Shown in pieces: positions 18,404 through 26,532 of a stretch of DNA of 64,000 nucleotides. The notes beneath the pieces were generated by a model that worked only from the letters and a program-made list of their open reading frames with translations, was not told the origin of the DNA and ran no database searches. The translations under genes and the position numbers were made by a program. The stretch comes from Pedobacter sp. KBS0701 (GTDB lineage: Bacteria > Bacteroidota > Bacteroidia > Sphingobacteriales > Sphingobacteriaceae): assembly GCF_005938645.2 (NCBI RefSeq), contig NZ_CP042171.1, positions 4,712,001 to 4,776,000 on the forward strand. Direction: 5' to 3'. The stretch's first letter is position 1; each line of letters begins with the position of its first letter.

Positions 18404-19480
18404 ATGAGAACTATACAAAAACTTAGTCTTGCATTATTACTGCTAATGGCATTTACAATTAAATTGAATGCTCAAAATCAAATCGAAATTGTTATAGTTG
18501 GCTCTGCCCATGACAATTCAAAATCGACAATAAATTTTCAGGCAATAATTGATAAACTTAAAAACTTTAAGCCCGATATGGTTTTTGGTGAGTACCTGCC
18601 CCAAGGTGATTATGCCAAACTGGAAGAAAGTAACTGGGCAAAAGAATTGTTTAAAAAAGAATATGATTATCTGGAAAAATTAAACCCGGAATCTCCGAAA
18701 AATATTGAAGTACAAATTAAAAAAGACCAAAAAGCACTCGCCAAATTCGCCTACTACCATAAAACAAGAATGAATTTAGCCGTTAATTATGCTAAAAACT
18801 GGGACCGGGGCAATACCGATTATCAAATTTTTGTACTCGAAAATTACATGAAAAAAAGCTTCGGCAAAGAAGAACAATTAACCTACACAAAGATGTTTGG
18901 TGGTATAGATTCGTTAAAAAAGATAGGTTTATACAGACCAGGAAGCGAATACAGCAAAATCTATTTCCCCCTCATTTATCAATTAAAACAAGATCGGATT
19001 TACAATATGGATTGCCAAACCTATGATAAACCATGGAGTGAAGCCTGGGGCAAAACGGATTCTTTATATAAAATTTTAACAAGCAAAGCGAAAGCCGATA
19101 ACACTTCACAGGAAGCCGCTACCATTAAAGCCATAGAAAAATATTGGTCTTACAATGAAGATGAAGCGAAAATTTTCAACGCTGATCCGTATGCCGGTAT
19201 GAACACCGCAAAATATGGTGTTTTAGATGAAGCCTGGAATTTTTATGGTGGCCGTCATTTTTATGGCTATGCTGGTTTTCCTACTGAAACAGTAAAAGAA
19301 ATGATCGCACAATGGACTTTAAGAAACGAAGGCATGTGTAAAAACATCGTCGAACAGGCAAAGGCGAAAAAAGCAAATAGGGTTGTAGTAGGTGTTGGTG
19401 CTTCGCACCGGAAATGGATGGAAGAAATTTTAGCCAAAAATCCATCTGTTAAAATAGTCAGCTATAACGATCTTCATTAA
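18404..19480 (+). CDS. DUF5694 exported protein, TraB/Tiki/EreA-like
   Basis: A 358-residue protein with a signal peptide (ending near KLNAQ). It carries GSAHDNS with His36, FGEYLP with Glu63, and near the end VGVGASHRKW with His335. These match the GxxH, conserved Glu and GxxH-type motifs of the TraB/Tiki/EreA/ChaN superfamily, whose members are metal-linked hydrolases or proteases. DUF5694 is the sub-family I would assign, from memory. No substrate can be inferred. It stands alone. Confidence 0.75.
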   Translation: MRTIQKLSLALLLLMAFTIKLNAQNQIEIVIVGSAHDNSKSTINFQAIIDKLKNFKPDMVFGEYLPQGDYAKLEESNWAKELFKKEYDYLEKLNPESPKNIEVQIKKDQKALAKFAYYHKTRMNLAVNYAKNWDRGNTDYQIFVLENYMKKSFGKEEQLTYTKMFGGIDSLKKIGLYRPGSEYSKIYFPLIYQLKQDRIYNMDCQTYDKPWSEAWGKTDSLYKILTSKAKADNTSQEAATIKAIEKYWSYNEDEAKIFNADPYAGMNTAKYGVLDEAWNFYGGRHFYGYAGFPTETVKEMIAQWTLRNEGMCKNIVEQAKAKKANRVVVGVGASHRKWMEEILAKNPSVKIVSYNDLH

Positions 19481-19500
19481 TACATTACGTGCTCTAAATT

Positions 19501-19527
19501 AAGCCTCATTGCATTGCAGTGGGGCTT
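19501..19527 (+). terminator. Possible terminator after the DUF5694 gene
   Basis: AAGCCTCATTGCATTGCAGTGGGGCTT forms an imperfect stem (AAGCC/GGCTT plus inner TTGCA/TGCAG pairing) 20 bases after the stop. It is followed only by ATTAAG, so the T-run is weak. Confidence 0.4.
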
Positions 19528-19636
19528 ATTAAGCTAACTCACCTAGTCTCACTTTGCATTGCTCATATTTGTATCTAACGAACTTATGGGCCTGCTCATT
19601 TAAAACACGATTTCGAAAAGCTTTACGACTTTTAAA

Positions 19637-20323
19637 TTATTGCGCTAAAGTCAATTTGACCAAATACTGATCTTCTCCATCATCAAAAATTAGTTCAGCA
19701 TCCCATCCTGTTTCCTTTGCAGTATGTTTGATAGTTTCTTCATCTATATAAATCCAGTTGAACCAGTTGCCTTTTTCACCTTTATATTCATACTGGTAAG
19801 ATACCTCGCCATAATATTGGTTTTGCGGTTTCGGCATATCTTCATATAAATAAGTGATATCCGACGAATCGAAAATTACCTGTCCCTTTGGATTGATGAG
19901 GTCCTTTAATTTGATCAGGAAATTTTTAAACCCAGCTAAAGTTCCGGTAAGGCCGATACCGTTCATGAGCATGATGATGGTATCGAATTTCTCCTGATAG
20001 GTAAAAATATCCTGCACAAATGCTTTTTTTACACCGCGATCTTTCATAATATTTACCGCTGCTTCAGAAATATCAATCGCGGTAACATCCATATTAAATG
20101 CCTGTAGAAGTAAAGCATGACTGCCTACACCGGCACCAATATCTAACACCTTACCACTACATAAATGCAAAGCATGGAGTTCTAAAACAGGCATTTCTTC
20201 TTCATCTCGAAAGAAGAATTCTAAAGGCATTTCTTCTGGCTCACCATACGAATTGTGTAGCCAAAGCGTATCAGCTTCGCCTGTTCTGTAAATATCTGTT
20301 AACGCTTTACCAAAAACATCCAT
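19637..20323 (-). CDS. Class I SAM-dependent methyltransferase
   Basis: A 228-residue methyltransferase from the ATG at 20323 (MDVFGKALTDIY). The longer frame to 20401 reads through a 7-base repeat block and is unlikely to be translated. Motif I is VLDIGAGVGSHALLL, motif II is VTAIDIS, and post-I is IIMLMNGIGLTG, giving a Methyltransf_25-type Rossmann fold. The methyl acceptor is unknown; similar Bacteroidota proteins are annotated only as class I methyltransferases. It stands alone on its strand beside the beta-CASP nuclease. Confidence 0.87.
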   Translation of the reverse strand: MDVFGKALTDIYRTGEADTLWLHNSYGEPEEMPLEFFFRDEEEMPVLELHALHLCSGKVLDIGAGVGSHALLLQAFNMDVTAIDISEAAVNIMKDRGVKKAFVQDIFTYQEKFDTIIMLMNGIGLTGTLAGFKNFLIKLKDLINPKGQVIFDSSDITYLYEDMPKPQNQYYGEVSYQYEYKGEKGNWFNWIYIDEETIKHTAKETGWDAELIFDDGEDQYLVKLTLAQ

Positions 20324-20331
20324 GAGGCAAA

Positions 20332-20380
20332 GATAGGGAAAATGGAAAGATGTATGAGGGAAGATGGGAAATGGAATGAC
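20332..20380. repeat. Heptad-phased block upstream of the methyltransferase (7 units)
   Basis: Seven in-phase units on the plus strand: GATAGGG, AAAATGG, AAAGATG, TATGAGG, GAAGATG, GGAAATG, GAATGAC. It lies immediately upstream of the methyltransferase ATG and so forms its 5' leader. See findings. Confidence 0.65.
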
Positions 20381-20412
20381 ATGATAATCATCCTGAGGCA
20401 AAAATTAAGTTG

Positions 20413-20472
20413 TCATGCTGAGGTACGAAGCATCTGCAACCGATGAAACAGATGCTTCGTACTTCTGCATGA
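20413..20472. repeat. Palindromic intergenic element (24-base arms)
   Basis: The arms 20413-20436 (starting TCATGCTGAGGTACGAAG) and 20449-20472 pair with two mismatches around a 12-base loop; the inner 14 pairs (GTACGAAGCATCTG) are perfect. This is the TGTCATGCTGAG...GAAGCATCT type of repeat common between genes in Bacteroidota. It separates the convergent or tandem ends of two genes and could act as a terminator. Confidence 0.85.
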
Positions 20473-20479
20473 GAAATGA

Positions 20480-21880
20480 TTACTCCAACTCAAACACCTG
20501 ATGGTATTCTGGTATGGCTACATGTTTAAAACCGTTATCTTTTAATCTAGTGGCAAAATGCTGTTGTACCTCGTACTCTCCATGAACCAGAAACAATTGT
20601 TTTACTTTCGCCGGATCCTGGCAAGATAAAAAGTGCAGTAAATCTTCATAATCGCCATGTGCACTCATCGATTTAATCGATTGTACTTCGGCTTTCACTT
20701 CATATTCATCACGAAAAATTTCAACTACTTTTTGTCCGGCAATTAACCTGCCACCAAGTGAATTTGGCTCACAATACCCCACCATTAAAATGGTATTTTT
20801 CTGGTTACTGATATTATTACGGATATGGTGTTTTACGCGACCAGCCTCAGCCATACCGGATGCCGAAATAATCACACATGGCCTTGGATCTTCATTTAAA
20901 GCTTTCGATTCTTCTACACTCTCAATAAAACGCAGCCCCTTAAATCCGAACACATCATGATCTATCTTTAAGGTTTCTTTAACTCCATTATTATACACTT
21001 CTGGGTGATTCTTAAGGATTTCGGTCGCTTTTGACGATAACGGACTATCTATATAATAAGGCACATCAGGTAATTTTCCTTTTAACTCCAATCCATTTAA
21101 GGCATAAAGCAGTTCCTGTGTACGGCCTACGGCGAATGCCGGAATAATTACTTTACCTTTTTTTACTTTGCAGGTATTGTTAATGATCTCCAACAGCATG
21201 TTTTCGATCGGATCAAGGTCTTTGTGCAGTGAATCGCCGTAAGTAGATTCCATTAGAATATAATCGGCCTGATCAAACTGCTGGGGATTTTTTAAAAGCA
21301 GATCACCATAGCGGCCAACATCGCCAGAAAAGGTAATCCGTGTTGGTTTGCCATCTTCGGTAATCGTAAGGTGGGTGGCAGCACTGCCCAAAATATGACC
21401 GGCATCGGTAAATTTCAAGCGTATTCCCGGTTCAATTTCAAAATCTTCTTCATACTCCACGACCTTCATCAGACTAAGTGTTTTGATAACATCTTCTTCT
21501 GTATAAAGCGCTTCTTCCATTTCTTCGCCGTGACTAATGTGCCGGTTTGCATATTCAGCGTCCTGCATCTGGATTTTGGCAGAATCCATCATCAGTATGC
21601 GGGCAAGGTCCATAGTGGCCGAGGTACAGAAAATTTTGCCTTCAAAACCTTCCGCAACCAGTTTGGGCAATAAACCGCAATGATCAATATGGGCGTGTGA
21701 TAGAACGAGGTAGGAAACTTTTTTAGCGTCGAAACCAAAGTAATCGTTTAATTTATCAGTAACATGTCCCATTCCCTGGAATAAGCCACAATCTAATAAT
21801 ATCTGGGTACCGTTTTTTAATGTAATAAGGTGCTTACTCCCCGTAACCGTACGGGCAGCACCATGAAAAGCAATATTCAT
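20480..21880 (-). CDS. Beta-CASP metallo-beta-lactamase RNA nuclease (YSH1/CPSF-like)
   Basis: A 466-residue nuclease. The ATG at 21880 (MNIAFHGAARTVTGSKH) is preferred over the in-frame TTG at 21883. The metallo-beta-lactamase motif SHAHIDHCGLLPKL is near residue 60. The beta-CASP insert follows (PAFAVGRTQELLYAL, then IISASGMAEAGRVKHH), and the closing zinc motifs are MSAHGDYEDL and LVHGEYE. Relatives are endo/exoribonucleases acting on RNA 3' ends. The length is normal and all metal ligands are present. Confidence 0.95.
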   Translation of the reverse strand: MNIAFHGAARTVTGSKHLITLKNGTQILLDCGLFQGMGHVTDKLNDYFGFDAKKVSYLVLSHAHIDHCGLLPKLVAEGFEGKIFCTSATMDLARILMMDSAKIQMQDAEYANRHISHGEEMEEALYTEEDVIKTLSLMKVVEYEEDFEIEPGIRLKFTDAGHILGSAATHLTITEDGKPTRITFSGDVGRYGDLLLKNPQQFDQADYILMESTYGDSLHKDLDPIENMLLEIINNTCKVKKGKVIIPAFAVGRTQELLYALNGLELKGKLPDVPYYIDSPLSSKATEILKNHPEVYNNGVKETLKIDHDVFGFKGLRFIESVEESKALNEDPRPCVIISASGMAEAGRVKHHIRNNISNQKNTILMVGYCEPNSLGGRLIAGQKVVEIFRDEYEVKAEVQSIKSMSAHGDYEDLLHFLSCQDPAKVKQLFLVHGEYEVQQHFATRLKDNGFKHVAIPEYHQVFELE

Positions 21881-21909
21881 CAAGATGTTGGTTAGAAAAT
21901 ATATAGAAT

Positions 21910-21932
21910 AAAAATGCCGGATTTATCCGGCA
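21910..21932 (-). terminator. Terminator of the YtxH gene
   Basis: TGCCGGAT, two-base loop, ATCCGGCA, then TTTTTATT on the minus strand, 12 bases after the YtxH stop. Confidence 0.88.
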
Positions 21933-21943
21933 CTTCCAATTCT

Positions 21944-22171
21944 TTAAGCATTTATTTCTGCTACTTTATCTTTAACCTTGTCTGCAACACTTGTGGCTTT
22001 ATCTGCCAGGTTTGCTAATTTATCTTTCGAAGCATCTAAAAGATCAGCAAAGAAATCTGATACTTTATTTTTCAGATCGCTGGTAGAATCTGATGATAAT
22101 GCCAATGCGATGGTTGCACCAAGTGCTGCTCCGGCTAATACGCCTACTATAATTTTTGTCTCTTTTTTCAT
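21944..22171 (-). CDS. YtxH-domain small membrane protein
   Basis: A 75-residue protein. One glycine/alanine-rich membrane segment (IIVGVLAGAALGATIALAL, residues 6-24) is followed by an amphipathic helix with repeating Lys-Val-x-Asp-Lys-Ala pattern, the YtxH layout. Such proteins are often stress-induced; the function is not known. It has its own terminator at 21910-21932 and is divergent from the HAD gene. Confidence 0.85.
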   Translation of the reverse strand: MKKETKIIVGVLAGAALGATIALALSSDSTSDLKNKVSDFFADLLDASKDKLANLADKATSVADKVKDKVAEINA

Positions 22172-22250
22172 GATCTTAGTGATTTACTTATTAAACATAT
22201 TTAACCCACAGGTGTTTTTATTTTTTTCATCTTGCAAAAACCAATCCACA

Positions 22251-22877
22251 ATGAAGCGCATATTTTTTATAGACCTGGACAATACCATTTATTTTACCAA
22301 ACCGAACGAGGAACAGTTGATGGGCGAATTATACCGTTTTTTAGAAAGCATGGATTTAGGGATCAGCAAAGAAAATTTTCAACTTGCCAAGCAGGAAATG
22401 TTAAAAACGCCTTTTATAAAAGTGGCTAAAAAATATGGTTTTAAGGAAGAAGTAATGCCCGAAGTGATTTCATATCTCCAAAACAGAGAAGTAACCAGGC
22501 CTTTAAAACCGAGCGACGATTATCATCATATCAAAAGCCTGACCGGCCGGAAATTTATTGTAACTGCAGGTTTTCCAAAACAACAGCAATCAAAAGTAAA
22601 AATGTTGGGCATTGCCGACGATTTTGAAGAAGTACATGTCGTGGATGTTTCAGTTAACAACAAGAAGGACGTTTTTGAACAGCTGATCAATCAGCATGAT
22701 TTAAACAGAGATGATATTTTAATTATAGGCGATGATGCCGAATCGGAAATTAAATTCGGATTGGAACTGGGGATCAGCACTTTTTTACTTGATCCTGAAA
22801 ACCTGCATCCAAATGCCGAAAGCACTTTTAGAGGGAATAATTTGAGTAATTTGCATGCAGCAGCGGGACAAGCTTAG
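22251..22877 (+). CDS. HAD-family phosphatase (pyrimidine 5'-nucleotidase-like)
   Basis: A 208-residue hydrolase from the ATG at 22251. The open frame extends back to 21978, but that part runs antisense through the YtxH gene and lacks a start of its own near a ribosome site. HAD motif I is FFIDLDNTIYF with the nucleophile Asp at residue 8, motif II is FIVTAGFP, and motif IV is LIIGDDAESEIKFG. The DxDxT pattern is intact (DLDNT). Substrate unknown; the class includes nucleotidases and phosphoglycolate-type phosphatases. Confidence 0.88.
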   Translation: MKRIFFIDLDNTIYFTKPNEEQLMGELYRFLESMDLGISKENFQLAKQEMLKTPFIKVAKKYGFKEEVMPEVISYLQNREVTRPLKPSDDYHHIKSLTGRKFIVTAGFPKQQQSKVKMLGIADDFEEVHVVDVSVNNKKDVFEQLINQHDLNRDDILIIGDDAESEIKFGLELGISTFLLDPENLHPNAESTFRGNNLSNLHAAAGQA

Positions 22878-22879
22878 TT

Positions 22880-22990
22880 ACGTCATTTCGTGCGAAGTGC
22901 AGCGTAGCCGAGAACCCGAAGCCTCTGTGAAGCAAAATCTAAATATCGAAACTAAACTTATATAGATCCCTCTATTCCGCCTTACTCTAA
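22880..22990. repeat. Decayed CGTCATTTCG-type intergenic element
   Basis: Begins CGTCATTTCGTGCGAAGTGCAG CGTAGCCGAG, a recognisable variant of the repeat seen intact at 25836-25924, and ends with a remnant TAGATCCCTCTATTCCGC. Its arms no longer pair well, so I regard it as a degraded copy. Confidence 0.6.
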
Positions 22991-23003
22991 GGATGATGAT
23001 CGC

Positions 23004-23031
23004 AATTAAAACTTAAAGTTCTAAGTTGACT
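23004..23031. repeat. Heptad-phased intergenic block (4 units)
   Basis: Units AATTAAA, ACTTAAA, GTTCTAA, GTTGACT in 7-base phase. Weakest of the set because of its high AT content. See findings. Confidence 0.5.
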
Positions 23032-23140
23032 CAGGTAGTCAACATAAAATAAGATGGTTAAAAACCAGATGTTACTAAAAAAGTTTCTAATTGTCATACC
23101 ACCTAATTCACCTAAGCACACCTTAGAAAAGCTCATCAAT

Positions 23141-23170
23141 AAAAAAGTTCCGACTTTCATCGGAACTTTT
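23141..23170 (-). terminator. Terminator of the DUF6600 gene
   Basis: AAAAGTTCCGA / TCGGAACTTTT around a 6-base loop, ending in TTTTTTATT on the minus strand and lying 5 bases after the stop. Confidence 0.9.
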
Positions 23171-23174
23171 CATT

Positions 23175-24788
23175 TTATCCTCTGCCACCTCTTGATGGTC
23201 TTCCACTTTCACCGCCACCTCTTTGTTGTTGAGGCGGAGCTTCTCTTCTTTGTTCCTGTCTCTGTTGCTGCTGTTGAGCTCTTTGTTGTTGAGCCTGAGC
23301 ATCACGTTGTGCACGCTCTTGTTGCTGTTGTTGCGCTTGCTGGGCACGTTGCTGTTGTGCCTGTTCATTACGTTGTTGTTGAGCCTGTGCATCGCGTTGG
23401 GCTCTTTCTTGTTGTTGCTGCTGGGCTTGTTGCGCACGCTGTTGTTGCATTTGCTCATTGCGTTGTTGCTGAACTTGAGCATCACGTTGAGTCCTTTCCT
23501 GCTGTTGCTGCTGTACTTGTTGTGCACGTTGCTGTTGCATCTGTTCGTTACGTTGTGCCCTTTGTTGCTCCATTTGAACACGTCGCTGATCATCCTGACC
23601 GCGTTGCTGTGGCTGCATATCACGTTGTGTACGTTGTTGATCTGCACTCAGACGGCCCTGATCACGTTGCTGTCTCATCTGCTCTAAACGTTGCTGATCC
23701 TGACCACGGTTTGCATTATGCTGTCTGTTTCCATTATCGATACCGTTGCTACCTCCACGGCTAACACGTCCGTTTGCATCCCTGTTATAAGCCTCGCCCC
23801 TGTTACTAGGCTGATTATTATCTCTGCCTACAGTACTATTATTTCTATCTGGTTGTGTAGAAGTGCGGTTATCTCTTGATCCAAAACGGTTATCGTTATT
23901 ACCTGGATTTCCACCTCTTTGATCGCGGTTGGTATACCCTTCGTTTCTTCCGCCTCTGCTAATACCAGCATTACCTTGTTCAAATCTTCTTGGTGCAGCA
24001 TTACGATTATCTACTGCATTACGTTCAGGTCTTGGTCTGTAAATAGAAACCTCTCTACCACCAACCCTGCTTGCACCAGGTCTTGAACTTTGTGCATAAC
24101 GATAAACCGTTACGTCTCTATTGGTTGCACGCCTGATATCTTCAATCCTTGGTCCGCCATAATAAGTTCTTCTGTTATATACATAAGTATTATTGATGAT
24201 GGTGGTGTTGCGGATGTAAACATTATTGCGACCGTAGTCATATCTTGGGAAAGTATTGATATAAATATTGCGCTGTGGAATAAAGTTCCAACAGAATTCT
24301 GGTACTGCATAACGGCGGCCAAAGCTTAAATTAATACTGATGCTTGGTGCCATAGGTGCCCATCCGTAATAACCGTCGCCACTTCTCCAATCTACCCAGG
24401 CTGGTCCCCAATTGGTATCTGGTAACCAGATCCACTGCCTGTAACTGTTAATTACCCAACGGCCATAGTGGAAAGGTGCCCAGCCCCAATCGTAATTAGA
24501 AACCCAGGTATTACCGTATTCGGTCATCGCCCAACGCCCGTTTGTATAATACGGACGGAAATCACTTTGATCTACATCCGGACGCCAGACATATCCATAC
24601 TGGGGATCCTGTATCCAGGTACCATAAGGCGAAAGTTCATCGTAAAAAGTCTGTAAAGAGATATTGCCAGTACTGTAACCATCATTCTGGTAATCGTTTT
24701 GATAGTCTTGTGCCCTGACAAGGGTGGTGGTTCCGGCAAGGAGCGCAAAGAGCCCCAGCACAAGTGCCGTAGATTTCAGTGTTTTCAT
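23175..24788 (-). CDS. DUF6600-type exported protein with Gln/Arg-rich repeat tail
   Basis: A 537-residue exported protein (signal ending near TTLVRAQ). Residues about 45-170 hold aromatic repeats of the YxWxW kind (YGTWIQDPQYGYVWRP, YGNTWVSNYDWGWAPFHYGRW, DGYYGWAPMAP), the layout of DUF6600. A long Arg/Asn/Gly-rich linker follows. Residues 415-504 are three 30-residue Gln-rich repeats of the form EQxQQQRAQQxQQQQQERxQRDAQxQQQRx, and the tail ends RGGRG. Likely an envelope protein of low-complexity, extended structure; its function is unknown. Confidence 0.8.
   Translation of the reverse strand: MKTLKSTALVLGLFALLAGTTTLVRAQDYQNDYQNDGYSTGNISLQTFYDELSPYGTWIQDPQYGYVWRPDVDQSDFRPYYTNGRWAMTEYGNTWVSNYDWGWAPFHYGRWVINSYRQWIWLPDTNWGPAWVDWRSGDGYYGWAPMAPSISINLSFGRRYAVPEFCWNFIPQRNIYINTFPRYDYGRNNVYIRNTTIINNTYVYNRRTYYGGPRIEDIRRATNRDVTVYRYAQSSRPGASRVGGREVSIYRPRPERNAVDNRNAAPRRFEQGNAGISRGGRNEGYTNRDQRGGNPGNNDNRFGSRDNRTSTQPDRNNSTVGRDNNQPSNRGEAYNRDANGRVSRGGSNGIDNGNRQHNANRGQDQQRLEQMRQQRDQGRLSADQQRTQRDMQPQQRGQDDQRRVQMEQQRAQRNEQMQQQRAQQVQQQQQERTQRDAQVQQQRNEQMQQQRAQQAQQQQQERAQRDAQAQQQRNEQAQQQRAQQAQQQQQERAQRDAQAQQQRAQQQQQRQEQRREAPPQQQRGGGESGRPSRGGRG
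23277..23546 (-). repeat. Three 90-bp tandem repeats inside the DUF6600 gene
   Basis: Three consecutive units encode residues 415-444, 445-474 and 475-504, differing at only a few positions (V/A, T/A, N/A). The unit is a whole number of codons, so copy number can change without breaking the frame. Confidence 0.85.
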
Positions 24789-25066
24789 TTGTGTGTTTAT
24801 TTTAATAACCTAATGTGTGTGTATCAATTAGAGAACCAAAATTACAGAAGGTTTAATATGCATGCATAGTTTTAGCGTTTTCCTTCAAATATTGTATTTC
24901 AGGGCATATTTAACTAATATTTAACGTTTTAAGTGAAGTTTAATTGTGCAGAAAATTAGTCAGTTAGAAATAAAATTTGCTACACCTTTCCTTATAAAAG
25001 AGATTATATTGTGAGTACTGCAAACTTTAGAACTTAAATTCTATTTATTGTAAGTATTTTTGTACC

Positions 25067-25768
25067 ATGCAAAAAGGCACTTTATACCTTATTCCCGTAC
25101 CATTGGCAGAAGAGGTAGCACACAAAACGTTTACTCCTTATTTGGTTGATACCATTAACCAGATTGATACTTACATTGTAGAAAACAGTAAAACAGCCCG
25201 TCGCTTTTTAAAAGAGGCAGGTTTAAAAACCCCTCAGAAAGATTTGATCGTACACGATTATGGCAAACATAACCGCACCGATTTAGGTCAGTTTTTTGTG
25301 GAGCTTAATGCTGGTAAAGATGTAGGCTTGATGAGCGAAGCAGGTTGCCCTGGTATCGCCGATCCTGGAGCAGATATTGTGGCCGAAGCGCATAAACGTG
25401 GTATTAAAGTGGTTCCATTGGTAGGGCCAAGCTCAATTTTACTGGCCTTAATGGCATCGGGTTTTAACGGCCAAAGTTTCGCCTTTTGGGGATATTTACC
25501 TATCGACAAGGAGCAGCGAACCAAAAGAATTAAAGATTTAGATTTATCGGCCAGCCGCTACAAACAAACACAGATATTCATCGAAACACCTTTTCGCAAT
25601 AACCAGCTTTTTGAAGAAGTGCTGAAAAGCTGTAAGCCTAATACACAGGTTTGTGTAGCCAGCAACCTTACCGCAGCAGATGAATTTATTAAAACCCAAA
25701 GTGTTTACAATTGGCGAAAAGAGGAAATAGACCTGCATAAACAGCCAACTATATTTTTGTTGTACTAA
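25067..25768 (+). CDS. Tetrapyrrole-methylase-fold methyltransferase, RsmI-like
   Basis: A 233-residue protein. It opens with GTLYLIPVPL, has LMSEAGCPGIADPGA (RsmI proteins have a similar Asp/Ala-Gly-Pro-Asp-Pro-Gly loop that holds SAM), and VVPLVGPSSILLALMASG. RsmI 2'-O-methylates C1402 of 16S rRNA. This protein is shorter than E. coli RsmI, lacks its C-terminal extension, and belongs to a short Bacteroidota-type branch whose target I would not state. The surroundings give no further hint. Confidence 0.85.
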   Translation: MQKGTLYLIPVPLAEEVAHKTFTPYLVDTINQIDTYIVENSKTARRFLKEAGLKTPQKDLIVHDYGKHNRTDLGQFFVELNAGKDVGLMSEAGCPGIADPGADIVAEAHKRGIKVVPLVGPSSILLALMASGFNGQSFAFWGYLPIDKEQRTKRIKDLDLSASRYKQTQIFIETPFRNNQLFEEVLKSCKPNTQVCVASNLTAADEFIKTQSVYNWRKEEIDLHKQPTIFLLY

Positions 25769-25835
25769 ATTGTTCATTGGTTCAGTATCCATTCGTTCAT
25801 TGGTGATTGACATTGGCCAAATATGCCTTTCAAAT

Positions 25836-25924
25836 TGTCGTCATCTCGACTGAAGCGTAGCGAAATGGAGAGATCTATTCTTCTTAGATTTCTTGGCAGC
25901 AATGTATTCTGTTCGAAATGACAA
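25836..25924. repeat. Palindromic intergenic element, CATCTCGACTGAAGCGTAGCG type
   Basis: The ends TTGTCGTCATCTCGA (25836-25850) and TTCGAAATGACAA (25912-25924) are inverted. Between them is the GAAGCGTAGCGAAATGGAGAGATCT core seen repeatedly between Bacteroidota genes. About 90 bases long. Confidence 0.8.
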
Positions 25925-26024
25925 CTAATCGAAGTCCAATAACTCAAAAAAATCAAAACATATCCAGTCCCACATTGGTTGTTAATGTAGCGCTCTGCAA
26001 TATTATTCACTAAATTTTACAGTT

Positions 26025-26204
26025 ATGAAAAATACGGGCACACCAAAAAACAACCCCACAGTTCAAGGCAGTTCAATCGCCGATCGGGCAAATCATGATG
26101 TTAAAACGGATAAAAAAATCCAGGGCATTACCAATGGCGGCGGACAACGATCTGATCAGACTTCGAACAAGGACAATCAAAGGAAGTACGACAATAAGAA
26201 ATAA
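26025..26204 (+). CDS. Small hydrophilic protein of 59 residues
   Basis: An ATG at 26025 opens a 59-codon frame ending TAA at 26204, MKNTGTPKNNPTVQG to NQRKYDNKK. It is very polar (rich in Asn, Lys, Asp, Gly, Gln), with no hydrophobic core, so probably disordered. A strong terminator begins 2 bases after the stop, and the ATG is preceded by an AT-rich leader, which together make it a likely real gene. No family recognised. Confidence 0.6.
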   Translation: MKNTGTPKNNPTVQGSSIADRANHDVKTDKKIQGITNGGGQRSDQTSNKDNQRKYDNKK

Positions 26205-26205
26205 T

Positions 26206-26242
26206 AAAAAAGGTGATGGTCTTGCAAGATCATCACCTTTTT
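26206..26242 (+). terminator. Terminator of the 59-residue protein gene
   Basis: AAAAAGGTGATGGTCTTG / CAAGATCATCACCTTTTT forms a long stem with one G-T type mismatch and a T-run. Confidence 0.9.
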
Positions 26243-26257
26243 ATTAATTATAAATTC

Positions 26258-26486
26258 CTAATCCATGGGATGTCCAGGATAATAGCCCTCTGTAGCAATG
26301 ATATATATTGCATCTTCTGCTGACGGAAGTTTAGGCATGGCAAACTCCATATGCCATCGCTGCTTATACCTTGTTTTGAGTATAGGAAACTTTATATTTT
26401 TACTGATCGATAACAGGAGCCATCGCAAATCCTATCGGCGCATAATTGCCGGCAAAAAGGGTTATAGTCCCCGGCATTAAATCCAT
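26258..26486 (-). pseudogene. Frameshifted short phage-tail-collar (MDPx/FAGNxAP) protein
   Basis: On the minus strand the ATG at 26486 gives MDLMPGTITLFAGNYAPIGF then AMAPVIDQ and a stop. This is the start of a phage tail collar (microcystin-dependent-type) domain. Shifting frame after GCT CC continues LLSISKNIKFPILKTRY, then EFAMPKLPSAEDAIYIIATE and GYYPGHPMD, the rest of the same short domain. The span is one base off a multiple of three. The usual GW..CDGQ element is missing at the break, so a small deletion of a few bases is likely. Dead gene or a sequencing indel. Confidence 0.7.
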
Positions 26487-26532
26487 AGTGTTTTTATTTA
26501 TGTTTAATATTCCTAAATAAAACAAAATGATC

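Noticed and set aside
21978..22250. N-terminal extension of the HAD phosphatase
   Set aside because: It runs antisense through the YtxH gene; the HAD family starts at the MKRIFFIDLDN methionine.
23123..23764. Several long open frames opposite and beside the DUF6600 gene, rich in Leu/Ser/Val
   Set aside because: They are mirror images of the Gln/Arg-rich repeats (CAG/CAA codons read backwards give Leu and Val) and have no start context or known motif.
26298..26480. A 60-codon plus-strand frame
   Set aside because: It is the shadow of the dead tail-collar gene on the other strand.
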